In this document: piece after piece, positions 1-13,500 of the stretch
How the letters are laid out: the number at the start of each line of letters is the position of its first letter
Numbering within the stretch: the first letter of the stretch is position 1
NCBI GenBank assembly: GCA_000181795.3
Contig: CM012955.1
Location: forward strand, 8,002,687 to 8,066,686
From: Trichinella spiralis
Lineage: Eukaryota; Nematoda; Enoplea; Trichinellida; Trichinellidae
Length of the DNA: 64,000 nt
Direction of reading: 5' to 3'
The notes under the pieces: model-generated
What the model saw: only the letters and a program-made list of their open reading frames with translations
Database searches by the model: none
What the model was told of the DNA's origin: nothing
Made by a program: the position numbers and the translations under genes

Positions 1-3000
1 AAACAAAAGCTCTATGACAAGATTATAAGCAATTTATTTCTGCTATTTTTTTCTAAATAAAAAAAGATCAGCATTACTTCTAATAAAGTGGAAAATATTA
101 TTTTACAATAATGATTAATTTTTATCTTTTGTGAATGAAAGCATAATTAAAATGAATTGTTTACAAAAATTTGTAGAAAAGAAAAAAGATATATATATAT
201 ATATAAGTGATGTTGATTAAATGTTTTCTCCCTAAGCATCAGTTCATCTTAAACAGCCCATTTTGTATTTAAAAGAACAAAGGTGAGCATCAAACAATTT
301 GTTATTTGAAACTAAACAACAGAATATAAACCAATTTAAAATTTAATATGTGAAATTTTCAAAAATTTATCAATTTCAATATTCTGACACTACAATATAT
401 TTAAAAGTTTGACAAGGATTTCCAAATTAAAATTCTACAAAGATTAATTGTTTCTATTTTTTGCTACGACACTTACCTGTAATGTGAACATGATCTATTA
501 CTGACAGTCGAAAACAAATCAATGTTAAAATTTCCTTTTGTTTATATGCATTTATCATTTTTAAAATATAACTTTTATGCATTTTAATGTTTCAACGAGA
601 AAAATCCCTATATTCTATCAGGATGCATATTAAAATTTCATTATTCATATTTTAAACAATACGCTGTGGCAAGCAATTGGAATTCAAATATTGAATTCAG
701 CAATCGAATTATAAATAAAAATTTTATAAAAAACTTGAATTTGCATGAAATAATATTATATTTCTGTTTTGATGATCAAATTGATTATGTATTATAAGCA
801 ATAATTGTACATAAACTGACATAGGATAGGGGAATTGCTAACGAATCAAAGAATTGCTAACGCTAATGTATCAGAGACAGTCATTCTAAAAAGCATTTGC
901 ATATATGGATATTTATATATGCTTGTGTATGCATGTATGTATGCATGTAATTTAAATATTGTCCCTTTAATTTTGTATGACTTTCTGTTAAAGTTCAACA
1001 ACTCCCAAACAAGGAAGTAATGTGCTGTGAAAAGGAAAAAACTCGTTCAAGCATTAAAAGTAAACAGTTTGGAAATAGCAAATATTATTGAAGAGCAACA
1101 ATTTCAATTCTATTTAATTTCAACTAATCATTTATTATCCAATAAAAGATTCAAGTGGACTATTCGACTGATATTTCAGCTTAAGGAAGAGAAAGAGGAA
1201 AAGACATCATGCTGTTTCAATATTGAAAAAAATTAAAATTTGCAGCAAATGTGCAGTTTTTTACAATTAAAAGAGAAAAGCCTAATATCAGACTAAATGG
1301 TCGTTGTTATTTATTATAAATGTTTCTATAAACTTTTCAATTTTTGTTCACTTATATTCATGAATCTTTTGCAGTATTGTAAACTTATTGCAACTTGAAT
1401 ACGTAGTGAAATATTTAAATAAAATCAGCAGTACCAATTGCAAAATGTTAAATATATTAAAATGAGCATTAATTATGTAAAAGAAAAAAAAGAAAGAAAA
1501 ATGAAGGTACCAGTTTATGTCATGCTTCATGTGTTCTTTCATTTTACAAGGTTTACAACAAAATCCATACGCTTGACAGAACTGTAACTGGTTGTTGAAG
1601 GTTCAAAACTGCTACAATATTAAATTTTAACATAATATTTCTTTTAATAAATTTTACAAACAAGTTATTCTTTAATTGTAAAATGTTTAATTTAAACTGC
1701 ACTGTTGCATAATTTATTAGAAAGCGTAAAATACTTTCATAAACTTTTAAATATGAATATATAAAAATGGGCAGCTTAAAGTGCTTTTATATTCAAAATA
1801 AAAAAAAGAAAGAAAAATTTGGATAATTGAAAAATTAAATTATAATTTAGTGACCACAAACTATTTATTTAATTTTGGCACTGAATCAGTGCATTATCAA
1901 ATAGAATCATCATCATCTAGTGGTGATGGATTGTATAGTTAGCAGGCGGCAGTAAGTACCATTTTCAAATCTGAAGCAGTTGAAAATATGGAAATTATTC
2001 ATTTATTTTTGTTTTTTATTCATGCCATTTGGTAAGGATAAATTATTTGGAAAGGCTTTCAATGAACAAGATTCATTTTCTGCTTATTTCTTAAACCAGA
2101 TTGTTGAACGCGTTTATGAAACAGCCAAGGCCATCCGTATTACAACTGATCTATTCTTTTTACTGTACAATTCGATCATTCTCTAATTGCAATTGCAAAC
2201 CACTTTCATTAATAAAAACAAATAAACAAATAAATAATTTTAACTTCTTAAATATGAAAATGGCATAATAATTAATGGTTTTTTTTCATTTTATTTCTTC
2301 ATGATTTATTTATGATATTGCGTAAAATTTTTCCTTGTGTAAAAGAAAAACAAGAAATAAATTTTCGTTAGTTTTTTATTTTTATTTATTGACATCAATA
2401 ACGGTGACGTGCTTGTATGAAAGATAAAAGTAAAAAAGAGGAATAATTATTTCTTTTGATATAATGACAGCAAATACAGTAAGTTTTTGTATTTATTTGT
2501 TGGGATGCTTGTTGGGAACCTGTTTTTGCACACTTCTCGCTTTAACCTTGAAAATATAGTCTGCTGGTGTAGAATGATGGAAAACGGGTCCGCTGCTATA
2601 CCAGACGAATCCCCGAATAGGTGAATAAAGAATCGACGTTGAATTTTAGCCGGCTTGTCGACCCTGGGGCGAAGTTGCTCGTTTTAACCAAAAGAATCCC
2701 GCCATCGAGCTGCCAATAGGAAGCACAGCTTTTGCCGACCTTGAGCAGCATTGCTTGACAATGTCCAACCTGTCCTTAAAAACCGGAGTTTTCGCAGTTG
2801 GAAATCGTCCTAACGACAATGCTTGTTGTTCATCTCTACTTTTACGTCAACCATCAAAGGTTGTCAACCTCACCCAACAGCCATCATTTACCATTCACCC
2901 GCACCAGCAAAACACTGGCATCTTATAGAATATGAAAAAAGCAAACAAACAGACAAACAAGCACACGATTTATTCATTTATTTTTTGAAATTATTTTCAT

Positions 3001-3861
3001 TTAAAAATTTATAAAATCTATGTAAAATAAGCAAACAAACGTAGAGCAAAAGGAACAAATTATGAGGGGCTAAAGCACAGAGAGACAGAGACAGAGAGGT
3101 AGACAGAAGGAGGGATTTTTTTAATTGTCATCATTTGTTCTAAATTAAATTCATCAATAAGTTTTCTTTTTTAAAAGCTTCCTACCGGTCAGTAGAAGCG
3201 TGTCATTGGGTCAGTGGTTTGGTTAAAAAGTGAAAATTTCTCTCCTTCTTACACTTTTTCTTCCTTTTTATAGCTTTACGGCAGCTAAATATTAGTCATA
3301 ATTTTGTATATCACATTTAAATATTATTTATCAGTAAAATTTATGTTCATTCTTGCTTGAAAGCGATTTAAAAAGAAACGTCATCTTATTTTCTTATCAG
3401 TCGAAATATGTTATGTTCAAGTTTTTAAATATTCGAACAACAAACACCTAAATATATGAAAATACAAGTACACACACAATATATTATAAGTTTTTGTTGT
3501 TGATGCTTTTCTTGTTTATTATATTGACAATCATTTTTAGCAAGAAGAAGATGACACGGAAATAGTAAATAATAACACTGATGGCAGTAAATAGTAATTG
3601 TTGGTGTAAAGCATGAAATATGCCAGTATTCGAATTAGTAACAGTTGTAGTAGTGTAACAGTAGTAGTGGCAGTAGTAGTTGCCGTCGAAGTAGATGATT
3701 AGTAAAATACTGTTTGAACTTTTACAGTAACAGCAACCAATAACAGTAACATCCTTGGAAATATTAATTGATAGTTTAGTTGTAGTAGCTGTAGCGGTAT
3801 CAACAGTAGCTGAAATAGCAGCAATAGCAAGCAACACATCACATCCCATCACATCACAGCA

Positions 3862-3894
<33 letters not shown>

Positions 3895-4359
3895 CAACAG
3901 CAACGGCAACAGCAGCAACAGTAGCAGCAGCAGCCATAAACCTGACCCAGTTTCCTGAGGCGATTTCAGGCCGGATGCACGCAGGCTACAGTTCCACGTC
4001 AGGTGATGCACTTTTACCGTTTTTGGCTGACGATGTCACAGCGACAACCAATCACTCGTCAATAACAACAAAGTGAAAGATTATTTGGGACGAATTTCAT
4101 TCGTCGCTAGCGTCTGCCTGACTGTCACACAGCATCTCCTCCACTTGAGCCGTAACGCACTAGCAATCGTCGTCGTCCATTGCTGCCTGCAAAATTAACC
4201 AGCAAAATTTTCTACCTATCCACACATATATGCATATATTTTTATTCATTTATTTAACTATCTACATTATAATCTCTGTTTACCTTTTTCTTGAAATCTA
4301 ATGTTTAAAGAAAAAAACAAAACAAGAACACATTGAATCTTCAAATGGCGTGCAATTGA
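1..4359. other. Upstream non-coding region, no gene seen
   Basis: I find no supportable coding gene here. Reading frames are short and interrupted, and none shows a recognisable domain. Most of the stretch is very AT-rich. A GC-richer block at about 2500-2930 and another at about 3840-4200 stand out and may belong to the regulatory region of the nuclear receptor gene whose distal first exon lies at 4570. A short AT microsatellite lies near 190-205. Confidence 0.5.
3858..3934. repeat. CAG/CAA trinucleotide repeat
   Basis: A run of CAG units interrupted by CAA, CGG and GTA. It reads as a serine/asparagine run in one + frame, as a short glutamine run ended by TAG in another, and as leucines on the - strand. 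No frame has a convincing start, splice site or flanking domain, so I call it a microsatellite and not a gene. It lies about 0.6 kb upstream of the receptor's distal first exon. Confidence 0.8.
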
Positions 4360-4569
4360 GTTTTCTTTTAGCGCGCATTTTGTTGTTTTCTTGAAGCACA
4401 ATTCAACTGAAGCAATTCGTACTATCTCGTTTATCTGGTCAAAACCGGCGACGCCTACCAGTCTTTCGGACTGTCATTGGCTGAGCTCTGAAGCAGAAAC
4501 ACACAGAGAGCTAACTGCTGAACGACGTTTATACTGCTGTGAAGTTTGATCAACTGCAAAAATTAACCG
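4360..4569 (+). promoter_or_regulatory. Candidate distal promoter and 5' UTR of the nhr-23-like gene
   Basis: A GC-richer block directly in front of the 7-nt coding exon at 4570-4576. It contains an inverted CCAAT-type element (CATTGGCT near 4476) and a leader-like stretch that runs into ATGCGAG and the strong donor GTAAGC. No clear TATA box is evident. The role is inferred from position and from the conserved N-terminus that results after splicing. Confidence 0.5.
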
Positions 4570-7500
4570 ATGCGAGGTAAGCTATACTTATTTCATCAAA
4601 TGGGAAACTGTGTTTATAGGACTATTGTTGTTGTATTACAATCCTCATTTTTCTCTTTTCCTCACCGTGACAAATTTCACGCAACGCTAATAATCATTGT
4701 CAACTATATCGAATAGCGATGGCTTTTCTAACGTTTGCTTCCAATTATCATCGCTTGTCCATGGCCCCCTTATATAACCCGCTTCACTGGCCATTACCCA
4801 CTTACCCAGTCTTTGCCTAACTGCACCTTACTTGTTCATCTTAGGCGATCTAATTCTGCCTCCGACCGATCCAGTGACCCATTGCTCCATACTGATATGC
4901 AGTAGGATTCCATATTATTCCTCTTCGACAATCCTCATTTCACTTCATTCGTCACACAGTTGATTCAGCTTTCATCTGCTAATCGGATGCTTTGTTTTTA
5001 TCGTTTTGCTTTTCTCTTCTCTCTTCTCAGGAAATGGACCATGAGTAGTTTTCTACTTTTTATCGAATTCAGTTGCTCCGATTTTACTGTTTTCCAATCA
5101 ACCTGGATTTTAATGGATAATTTCAACAACACCAACAACAAAAAGCAAGAGCAATTCTTTTACAATTCAAGGTAAAGAAAGTAAAGGTTGACCGGTGACT
5201 TCGAACGATTCAATCAATTTTCAAATAATTATATTTTTCTTTCTTTATTTTTTTACTTGAAATCGATTTTATTTTATTTTTTAACATTAAGCTTATTTTG
5301 CTTCAAGGATTGCATGTTGCGTTGTTGTTCAACACGGATAAAAGCTAAATTGTGACATTGATGAAAACAAAACATATAAAATGAGTCGATAAATTCGCAC
5401 AGTTATTCAGGAGAAACTTGTCATGAAAAAAATTTGTGAAAAAAAAATACTTTTTGAATTCTGAATGAGAAGAAGAAGAAGATTTAGAGCATTTGCTTTG
5501 ATCAATACATATCAGTTGACCAAAGCATAAATAACATTTGAAGAAAGCTTTTTTTTTTATGAAATTCATATATTTGTTTGCATAGTTTACAAGTAAGAAA
5601 ACTTCAAGTGTAGATGAGAATTCTCTTTAGATTTGCACTTGTGACATAATTACAATTTCTGAGTTGCCTCCATTCTGAAAAATTTCTCTTCTACATTCTG
5701 TTGCATCCAAAAGGGTCAGGTTATTGCGATTGCATTCGGTTTGTGGCTTATTTTGTACAGCGGTGACGAAAACGCGGTCGCGTAACGCCTACTGCCAATG
5801 TCCCATGCAAGGTTATCAGGTCATACAGAATGCAATCCTTTTGCCATTGCTTGGATGATGTTGGCAACTTTTCATCTTTATTAGGTCGAAACTTTTTTTC
5901 TTTTTGAACAACCATTTCACCATTTTTTTCAAATAATATATATATATTTTTTTTCTTTCAACATGCGCATATCTAATGTAAATTAATAATTTCGTTCAAA
6001 CGTTCAACGAGACTTGTCAAAATAATGAAACAAATATTCAAATAACTGAAGCGTGCAGACTGACTGACTACATACATGTTCTGGGAAATAATTGCATCTG
6101 TTTTTGTTGTTGAATTTTTTAAAATCCATTACCTCTCACACTATCACGTGTAATTTAATATATTCCGTGTAATAATTTAATATATTGCCATATACATCAT
6201 CCATACACTGTATATATTGTAGCATTACTTATTTGACATTAATACAGTTTTTGGTTTGTAAAATGTTTCTACATAATTGTGAAAAGTATATTTATTGTTT
6301 GTGTCTTTTAACTTTTCCTGTGACGTCATGCACTTTGTGATTTTCCACTCATTAGAAAGGCTGTACAATTTTTGGCGGGCATTAATTTGCTTTTCCAAAT
6401 GATGATGACGTTTACTAAACCAGTTTTGAAAAAGTTATGCTCAAACTGAGAAACATTTTGCACGTTTATTGATAAATATTATACAGAATATCTTATTCTG
6501 CAACCACTAAATAATTATCTTTTGCAAAAAAAGACATAAACGCAATCTTTTACTCTTTTCATGGTTTATTTTATTACCACTCTCAGACATTTCAATAATA
6601 AATTTATATATGGAAATTTAAAAATAAACTGCAATGAAACTATACAGGATGATGCGTTATTCAGAAACAACTGCCGCAGTATTTTGATATCTGTAAATAG
6701 TGCTGTTGATAGATATCATAGATGTCGGATGATTGGACAGTAATTCTCAGCTCATGAAGCACGCTTTCATTTTCATCGGCAACGTTTCACAGTTCTCATT
6801 TTCACATTGATTCATAAATGAACATACAAAGCTTTAAAAATAAATGATTCAAATATTGATAATATTCAGCAAAACTGGAAAATAATCAGTGTTCTGCAAA
6901 GATCAGATCAAGAATCAGGAAAACAACTGACAAATTACAAATATTGCAAACTTGCATTTCTTTTATCTTACTGTAATTTATTAATCATTTAGTATCGTAT
7001 ATGAAAACAATTATGTGTACGTGCTTATTGGAATTTTCCAATAATGAACAGCTGAAAATTTTTTTATTTTCAATTACTCTACTTTATATTTTTTACAACC
7101 TGAAACAGCGGGGTTCAATTTCTGTGAATAGCATAAGACAGTTTAAAGAATAATTAAGTTCAATTTATTACAATACTAAATGGAAGTAAAAAAATTTTGA
7201 TTTTTATAAATAAACAAGTTCTATTTAATAAATTTCATGCATGTTGCCATTGACAGTGCATCTTGCAATCAGTGGAATTGAATGAATTGGGAAATTTAGT
7301 GGAAGATAACGCATGTATATTCAACTTAAAATTCAAACTGTGCTTACAGTTTTAATATTTTCGTTGAACATTCGTACAAATGTATGGAACGTATGTTCAT
7401 TTTCATGTAAGATTGTTTTTCTTACTTTAAATAAAAAAGTTTTTTGAAAAACTGAATGAAAAAATGATCATTTTTATTTTATGTTTTATTTGGTCAAGCA

Positions 7501-10500
7501 TGATGATTTCATTTAGAAAACTGAAAAAGAAAATTTCCACCCACCCGTTTCCAAATGTAATTATTTTAATTAGAGGAAAATTTAGATGAATTTTTTCTCG
7601 AATGTGAAAGTGATGATGCAGGAATTTGTATTGTTGTTGAAAATTAAAATTGCTTTTTGTTGATTATGCATTTCGAAGAGGGGGAGAGATATTTAGCTGG
7701 AAGAACTGGCTTGTTTTGCCGTGACACTTATTCCACGATTAAAAAGTCTGATAACTGAAGTTAATTGAACGAGTGTACCGTGACCTAATTTGAAATGATG
7801 AAACACATACAGCCGTGCACATGCATTTAGTGAAGAATTGTCTGATCAGCAGTGAAAATTTATGTTGACTGGAAGCAATTTTATGCTGAATTGTACAAAA
7901 ACTAATCCATCATTTAGCTGAGTTAATTTTAGCACAATTTCGCATGTTTTCTTATTAAAAAAGTAAACAAAAATAACAACAAATAGTTGAAAATATTCCA
8001 AAACTGTTGTATGTATATTTTTGGCAATTCAGATATATAATATTCAAAATATATTTGGTAATTGTTATATTATTTTTCAATTGCATTTGTTGTTGTTGGA
8101 ATGTGTAATTTGAAAAATAGAATCTTTTCGAATATAATAATAATCATTTCATTAATAACTTTGCAGATAAGGATTAATCAGGATTAAGATAAATAAATGC
8201 TTCCGCACAACACTGCACACAAATGTTCAATGTTTGCATTTCCAGTGCTACAGTCTGTTGTTGTCTTACCAAGCACTGATTGTTTTACTTCCGTTTCCGT
8301 ATCAAAAAAAACAAAAATTGTTTTTCTGTAATTTTTTGCAATTGCAAAAAGTAAAGCAAAATGAATAACATGAATAACTGAACATAAGTACGGGATGTTT
8401 TGTGTTTGACGTCAAAATTGAACTGAAACTTCACCAAATACGCGTTTATTATAAATAGAAGATGAAAAATGATTAAGTATTTTTTTAAAAAATAGAAAGA
8501 CAAGGTGTATTGTTTTTTATTTTTGTCGGCTGATCAAAGCTGATTGAACAGGCGCCAGCGGCGGATGTTGGTGACGTTTTTGGCGTTCACGTTCACTGTG
8601 AAGCGATTAAAGGCAATGGTTAATTGCCAAAGGTGCAGAGGGACAATCAGAAAGGCAAGCATGGCTATTTTCCCACCGTCATTCAGCTTAACCGGCCAGA
8701 TGGCACTGGTCGAGTGGTCAGCACAATGACCGAAGGCCCAGTTGAACCTGGTCGACGGTGACCGCGATTATGGAGCCGTCCGTGGTCAAATAGAAGGCTT
8801 GGCAGAAAGTTCACTTGGCCTATAATTGCTTTTCGTCTCCCCCCTCTCTCTGCTTTGGACAGTCAAACATGACGATTAGATAATGGCCCGGGTCGACGGG
8901 ATACCTGGTCAGTCAACTGTACTGTCCAATCGCTGACCAATAGTAGATTATAAATGAGGAGTGTAGCGCCGCGCGACCGAACGTTTATTTGCCCTCAAGC
9001 TTGTAGGCCAGTATTCACTCGACAAGCCCAACAGTTCTTCCATAGTATTGTTGCTCTGAACAAGCGCCAAGCATTTGTGCCTGCGTACGCATTTTTAGCC
9101 CTAGTGTCACGCATAAACGTCCTCTCTTCTTCAAACAATCATCCTTCTGCACATTTCCCTGTTCCATCTTTCTTGTGTTGCGTTGTAATTTACAGCAAGA
9201 AACGAGCAAAAAATGAAAATCAAAGACGAAGGTATGGTTCTTTATTTCTTTACCTTGTTCAATTTTTCCCTCAACTCGATATTAATATGAAAAGAAAAAA
9301 TTCATCTTGAAAACTTTTTTACTGAATGCAAATAAGTTTAGCACAAATTAACAGAGAAAACAACAACAAAATTACTAACCCAAGACGGATTTTCCACCAG
9401 GCAACATTTATAATATCTCTGACAATAGTTGATCCGTTTTTGTGATGCTCAGGTGAAAAGAATTGTTTCAAATTTTAAACAACAAACAAATGTTAATTTT
9501 CATGCATCGGTTGTCAGTGTGTTAAGTTTATTTAAATTTTTTGCATCTGAGCAACAATTTTAAATTGTTTGTTTGATATAAAATGACAAAATAGACTCAG
9601 TGAAAATTTGGACTTTGCGACTAAATCTGGTGGGATTCGCCAGTTATCAACATCATTATTATACATTTTGGTAAATCTTTCTGAAATGGAAAAAAAATTT
9701 TTTATGTTGGTTTAAAAAATGGACAAATTGCATTTGTAAAATTTATCATTCTCATCAGTTGTAGAAATGTAGCTTGAAAGTATATATATATATATATATA
9801 CATGTTTTTTTCTTTCCTTTTTCAATACTTGTTCTCTGGCAAGTCTCAGTTCAGCACCAGAGCACCGATCAGCAGCTTAAGAACAAGCACGGGGAATGGA
9901 TAACAACGAGACAAAGAAACTAGGTCACAGTCATTGTTTACACAAATGGCACAATTTGGGCACAGTATTGAACTTGTAAAGCTGCATTTTGTTCCCACAA
10001 TTTTTTAAAATGTATGCGGTTTAAAATAATTATGTCTATTTAAATCTCAATGAACTGACAGTGCACGTTTGAAGCTTTTTTCCATTGTTTTTTAAGTATG
10101 AAGATATCAGTAATTCGTAAATCAATGCTGTGCTGATATTTTGCTCACACCGATAACATTACGTGCAGAAAAATATCAAGTTTTCTCAAAGTAGGTTTAA
10201 TTATTTTCAGTCAGACTTTTTATTAAAAGAAAAAAAACGATATTTATTTCTTACAATCAGTAAAATTAAGTGAATTTTAATTTTCTGAGCAAAATTATTT
10301 ATTTTTATTAATATATTTCATTTATTTGTCTGTGATTATTGTTGGCGGCAAAACACTTCTTGACCATCATTTAAGTAATTCAAAATGACAGTATTATTTA
10401 GCAGTATTGCGACATAACTTTTGCTGAAAACAATCTTCTCTTTTTTTGTCACCTATTATTGAAATAAATATTAAAAAGTAATTATTAAAAATTAATATAA

Positions 10501-13500
10501 TTTATAATAAAAACGATGAAGAAAAAGGTATTTTTCATCATGTGATTAGATGGTTTTATTAATTCTCGTAAACTCTAGATCATTTACCAATTGCATGGTG
10601 TTATGATTTCATTAAAAAAAACGAGAATAAATGAAACACAAAAGAAAGTTTGCCATCACTGTTCTCCAGATCAAGTCAACACAATGCGATAGTTGAACAC
10701 GTATCGAAAGCTGAGATTCTATGCAAATTTTTATACCGAACAACTGCAGCGCGTGATGATATTATGCTAATTTTGCATCTGTTTACCAAAACGGTGAATG
10801 AAGTCTTATTTCGCTTTTCCAACTCGTCACTTCCCCTTGTTCGCATTTGTCTACTGGTGACATTCAACTGAGAATGGGAAATTTTCATTTTGCTTGAAAA
10901 AGCACTTGAAACATTATGTAAGCTGTGAAGCTGAAAAAAAAGAATGCAATTTGTCCACGTTTATTCAAGCTACGTTCAGAATATTTTTTAAAAATGAGCG
11001 ATAGAGGTAGGCAGAATTCAACACAAATTCATTTGTTAGGACTTATTTTCTTTGTGATGTTAACGAACTTTTCTTATTTATTTTTTTACGAAATATCAAA
11101 TCACTATTTTCCATGTTCTTCTTCTGTAGAAATAAATTTGATTATTTTGAAATTAGCTGCTGATTGTTTACATTAACAGCAGATTGAGTGAATTCCAACA
11201 TTCTTCTCGAGCATTCATCATATCCCACGTAGAAAGTGTGCAGATGCTATTATTTAGTTCTTCTGTTTTTTTTGTTCTGTTCATTCAACCAGGATTAGAT
11301 GGAAATACTTTTGCAACATTTTTCAGCTTCCGAAAATTTTCAGAATTCATTATTTTTTAACTGCTCTGTATACTATACTGTGACGTGTTTTTTTAATGAC
11401 AGAATTAATTATGCTTTTATCTAATTCTTTATTGTATATTTTTAGATTTATTATTTAAAATTTATTTTTCACCTAAAAAATTTAAAATTCAATGATACAT
11501 ATTCTTTTTTAACATGTTACATTTTTCATTATATTACAACTAAGTTATACGGAGAATGAAGACAAAAAATATGTTAATAAAGTTAATTTTATGTTTTTTT
11601 AATATTGTGATGAATTTCAATAAATTGGTTGAAAATTTTGTGCAAAATATACTAATACATTGGTTGACCTGATTCTTCTTCTATTTTGAATTATTACTGA
11701 AAGGTACTTGCTTTTCATTTTGACAAAACTTGAGACATTGTCTATAAACTGACCGGTTATTATTCTGTGCTGCGGCATTGTTTTGAGCTTGTTGGCTGTT
11801 GTTGTTGTTGAAAGTGTATATTTTGGTGGAATAGCTGAATCGTTGATATCCGATCGTCGAAATAGTGTCATTTTGTACCAACAATTCAAATTGTTCGAGT
11901 TGTTCATATCGGCAAGTAAAGTGACTTGCTTGACTTCCTCAACGCTGAATTTGATCTGGTTCAGCTGCGTTAAACGTTGAACGATTTGAATTTGCTTGAG
12001 GCAAATTTGGAAATTGCCTGTGATCGCTTCTTACAATTGAAAATTTGGTTCCTTTAGTGTAGCTGGAAAAAATTCTCTGTCTTCATACTGAAAGATATTG
12101 AACATTTTTCTCGTTGTCTACGAATTTGTTCGATCGAACTGTGTAATTTGTCGACTTGCATACTTTTGACCTAAATCAACTGACTTTATTTGACCACTTT
12201 GACTTGATTTCTTTACTATGGACAATATAATGAAGCATACGTTCCATTACACAGTTCATTGTTTCAAAAATGTTAAAATTAATCAACGTAATGAATGCGA
12301 CAACAATAATAACGGCACCAACAATAATAAAACTATTATTTTTGAAAAAGAGAATTCGTCGAAGACGAAAAATCGTCGAAAATATCTTTCCCGCAATCTT
12401 TATTTCAGTAAGTACACGCCTGTAGTGCAAATTGCGGCATGAGCTAATAATGAGACGTGTCGAACAGTAATTTTAACCAGTCCAGTTTTGGACAAATCTG
12501 TGTTGAAAAATAGAACTAAGGAATGAATCATTTTTTGAGATGAAAGTTTCCTCATTCGCTTGTAAAGGTGGTCAGTACTTTCGGACAAACATATATTATA
12601 TTTGGTAGAATTTACTGTTCAAGTTGTGCATTAGAAATCTGTTTCTTTTTGTGACTTTCATCTTGTAGCTAAATCTCAGTATCTGGTGTGGGCGAGTAGT
12701 TTGTTGTGTTTTCTTTTTTCCCCTTCTTTACACGATATAATAGCACATTTTGCGGTTGTCTTTCACACTGGTACTAACTTATTCACGATTATCTGTCTGT
12801 GAATACACAATTAAATAACATGCTTATGTATTTAGCTCAAATTGAAATTATCCCATGCAAAGTTTGCGGCGATAAGTCATCTGGAGTGCACTACGGTGTC
12901 ATCACTTGTGAAGGGTGCAAAGTAAGTTCAATTTGTTTTCTTTTATCATTGTTTATTTTCAGTAATAATGATACTATTAAATATTTGTAATTATAGGGCT
13001 TTTTTCGTCGAAGCCAATCGTCGGTGACGAACTATCAGTGTCCACGAAGCAAAAGTTGCGTTGTCGACCGTGTCAACCGTAATCGCTGTCAGTATTGTCG
13101 ATTGAAAAAATGCCTTGAATTGGGCATGTCTCGCGATGGTAATTTTTTTTCTGCTAATCATAAGACAAATTTATTTGATTATATTTTTATATGAATTTTA
13201 CCCAGTATAATTCGTAATAATTTTAATTTCAATATTTCGAAGTGAAATTATATACGTGGCATTACAGTAAAATAATTCAAAGGTACAAATGCGTTTCACA
13301 TCTCTCTGTACGAATAGTTTACGTGTAATGTTATTTATCTAAAAAATTTAAGCGATATCTTTGTACTAAATGTAAAATGCTTTTTTATTTTGTTGGAATG
13401 TATAATGTATTTAATTTTTTATTTCAATAAGTATTGATGTTAAAAATAGATGTATAATTGAGATGTTTTTTAATGCAACAATACAGTTTTTCCCAGTCAC

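Noticed and set aside
3484-4011. Long - strand frame rich in leucine, and + frame rich in serine
   Set aside because: Both are readings of the CAG repeat and its flanks; no domain, start context or splice structure supports a protein.
4960-5175. Frame ending at a donor-like AAG/GTAAAG as another nhr-23 first exon
   Set aside because: It leaves phase 2, which does not fit the phase-1 requirement of the DNA-binding exon at 12836.
12176-12430. Minus-strand frame with a hydrophobic segment (possible single-pass membrane protein)
   Set aside because: It lies opposite the phase-compatible + strand exon 12218-12407 and has no clean continuation; the + strand reading is better supported.
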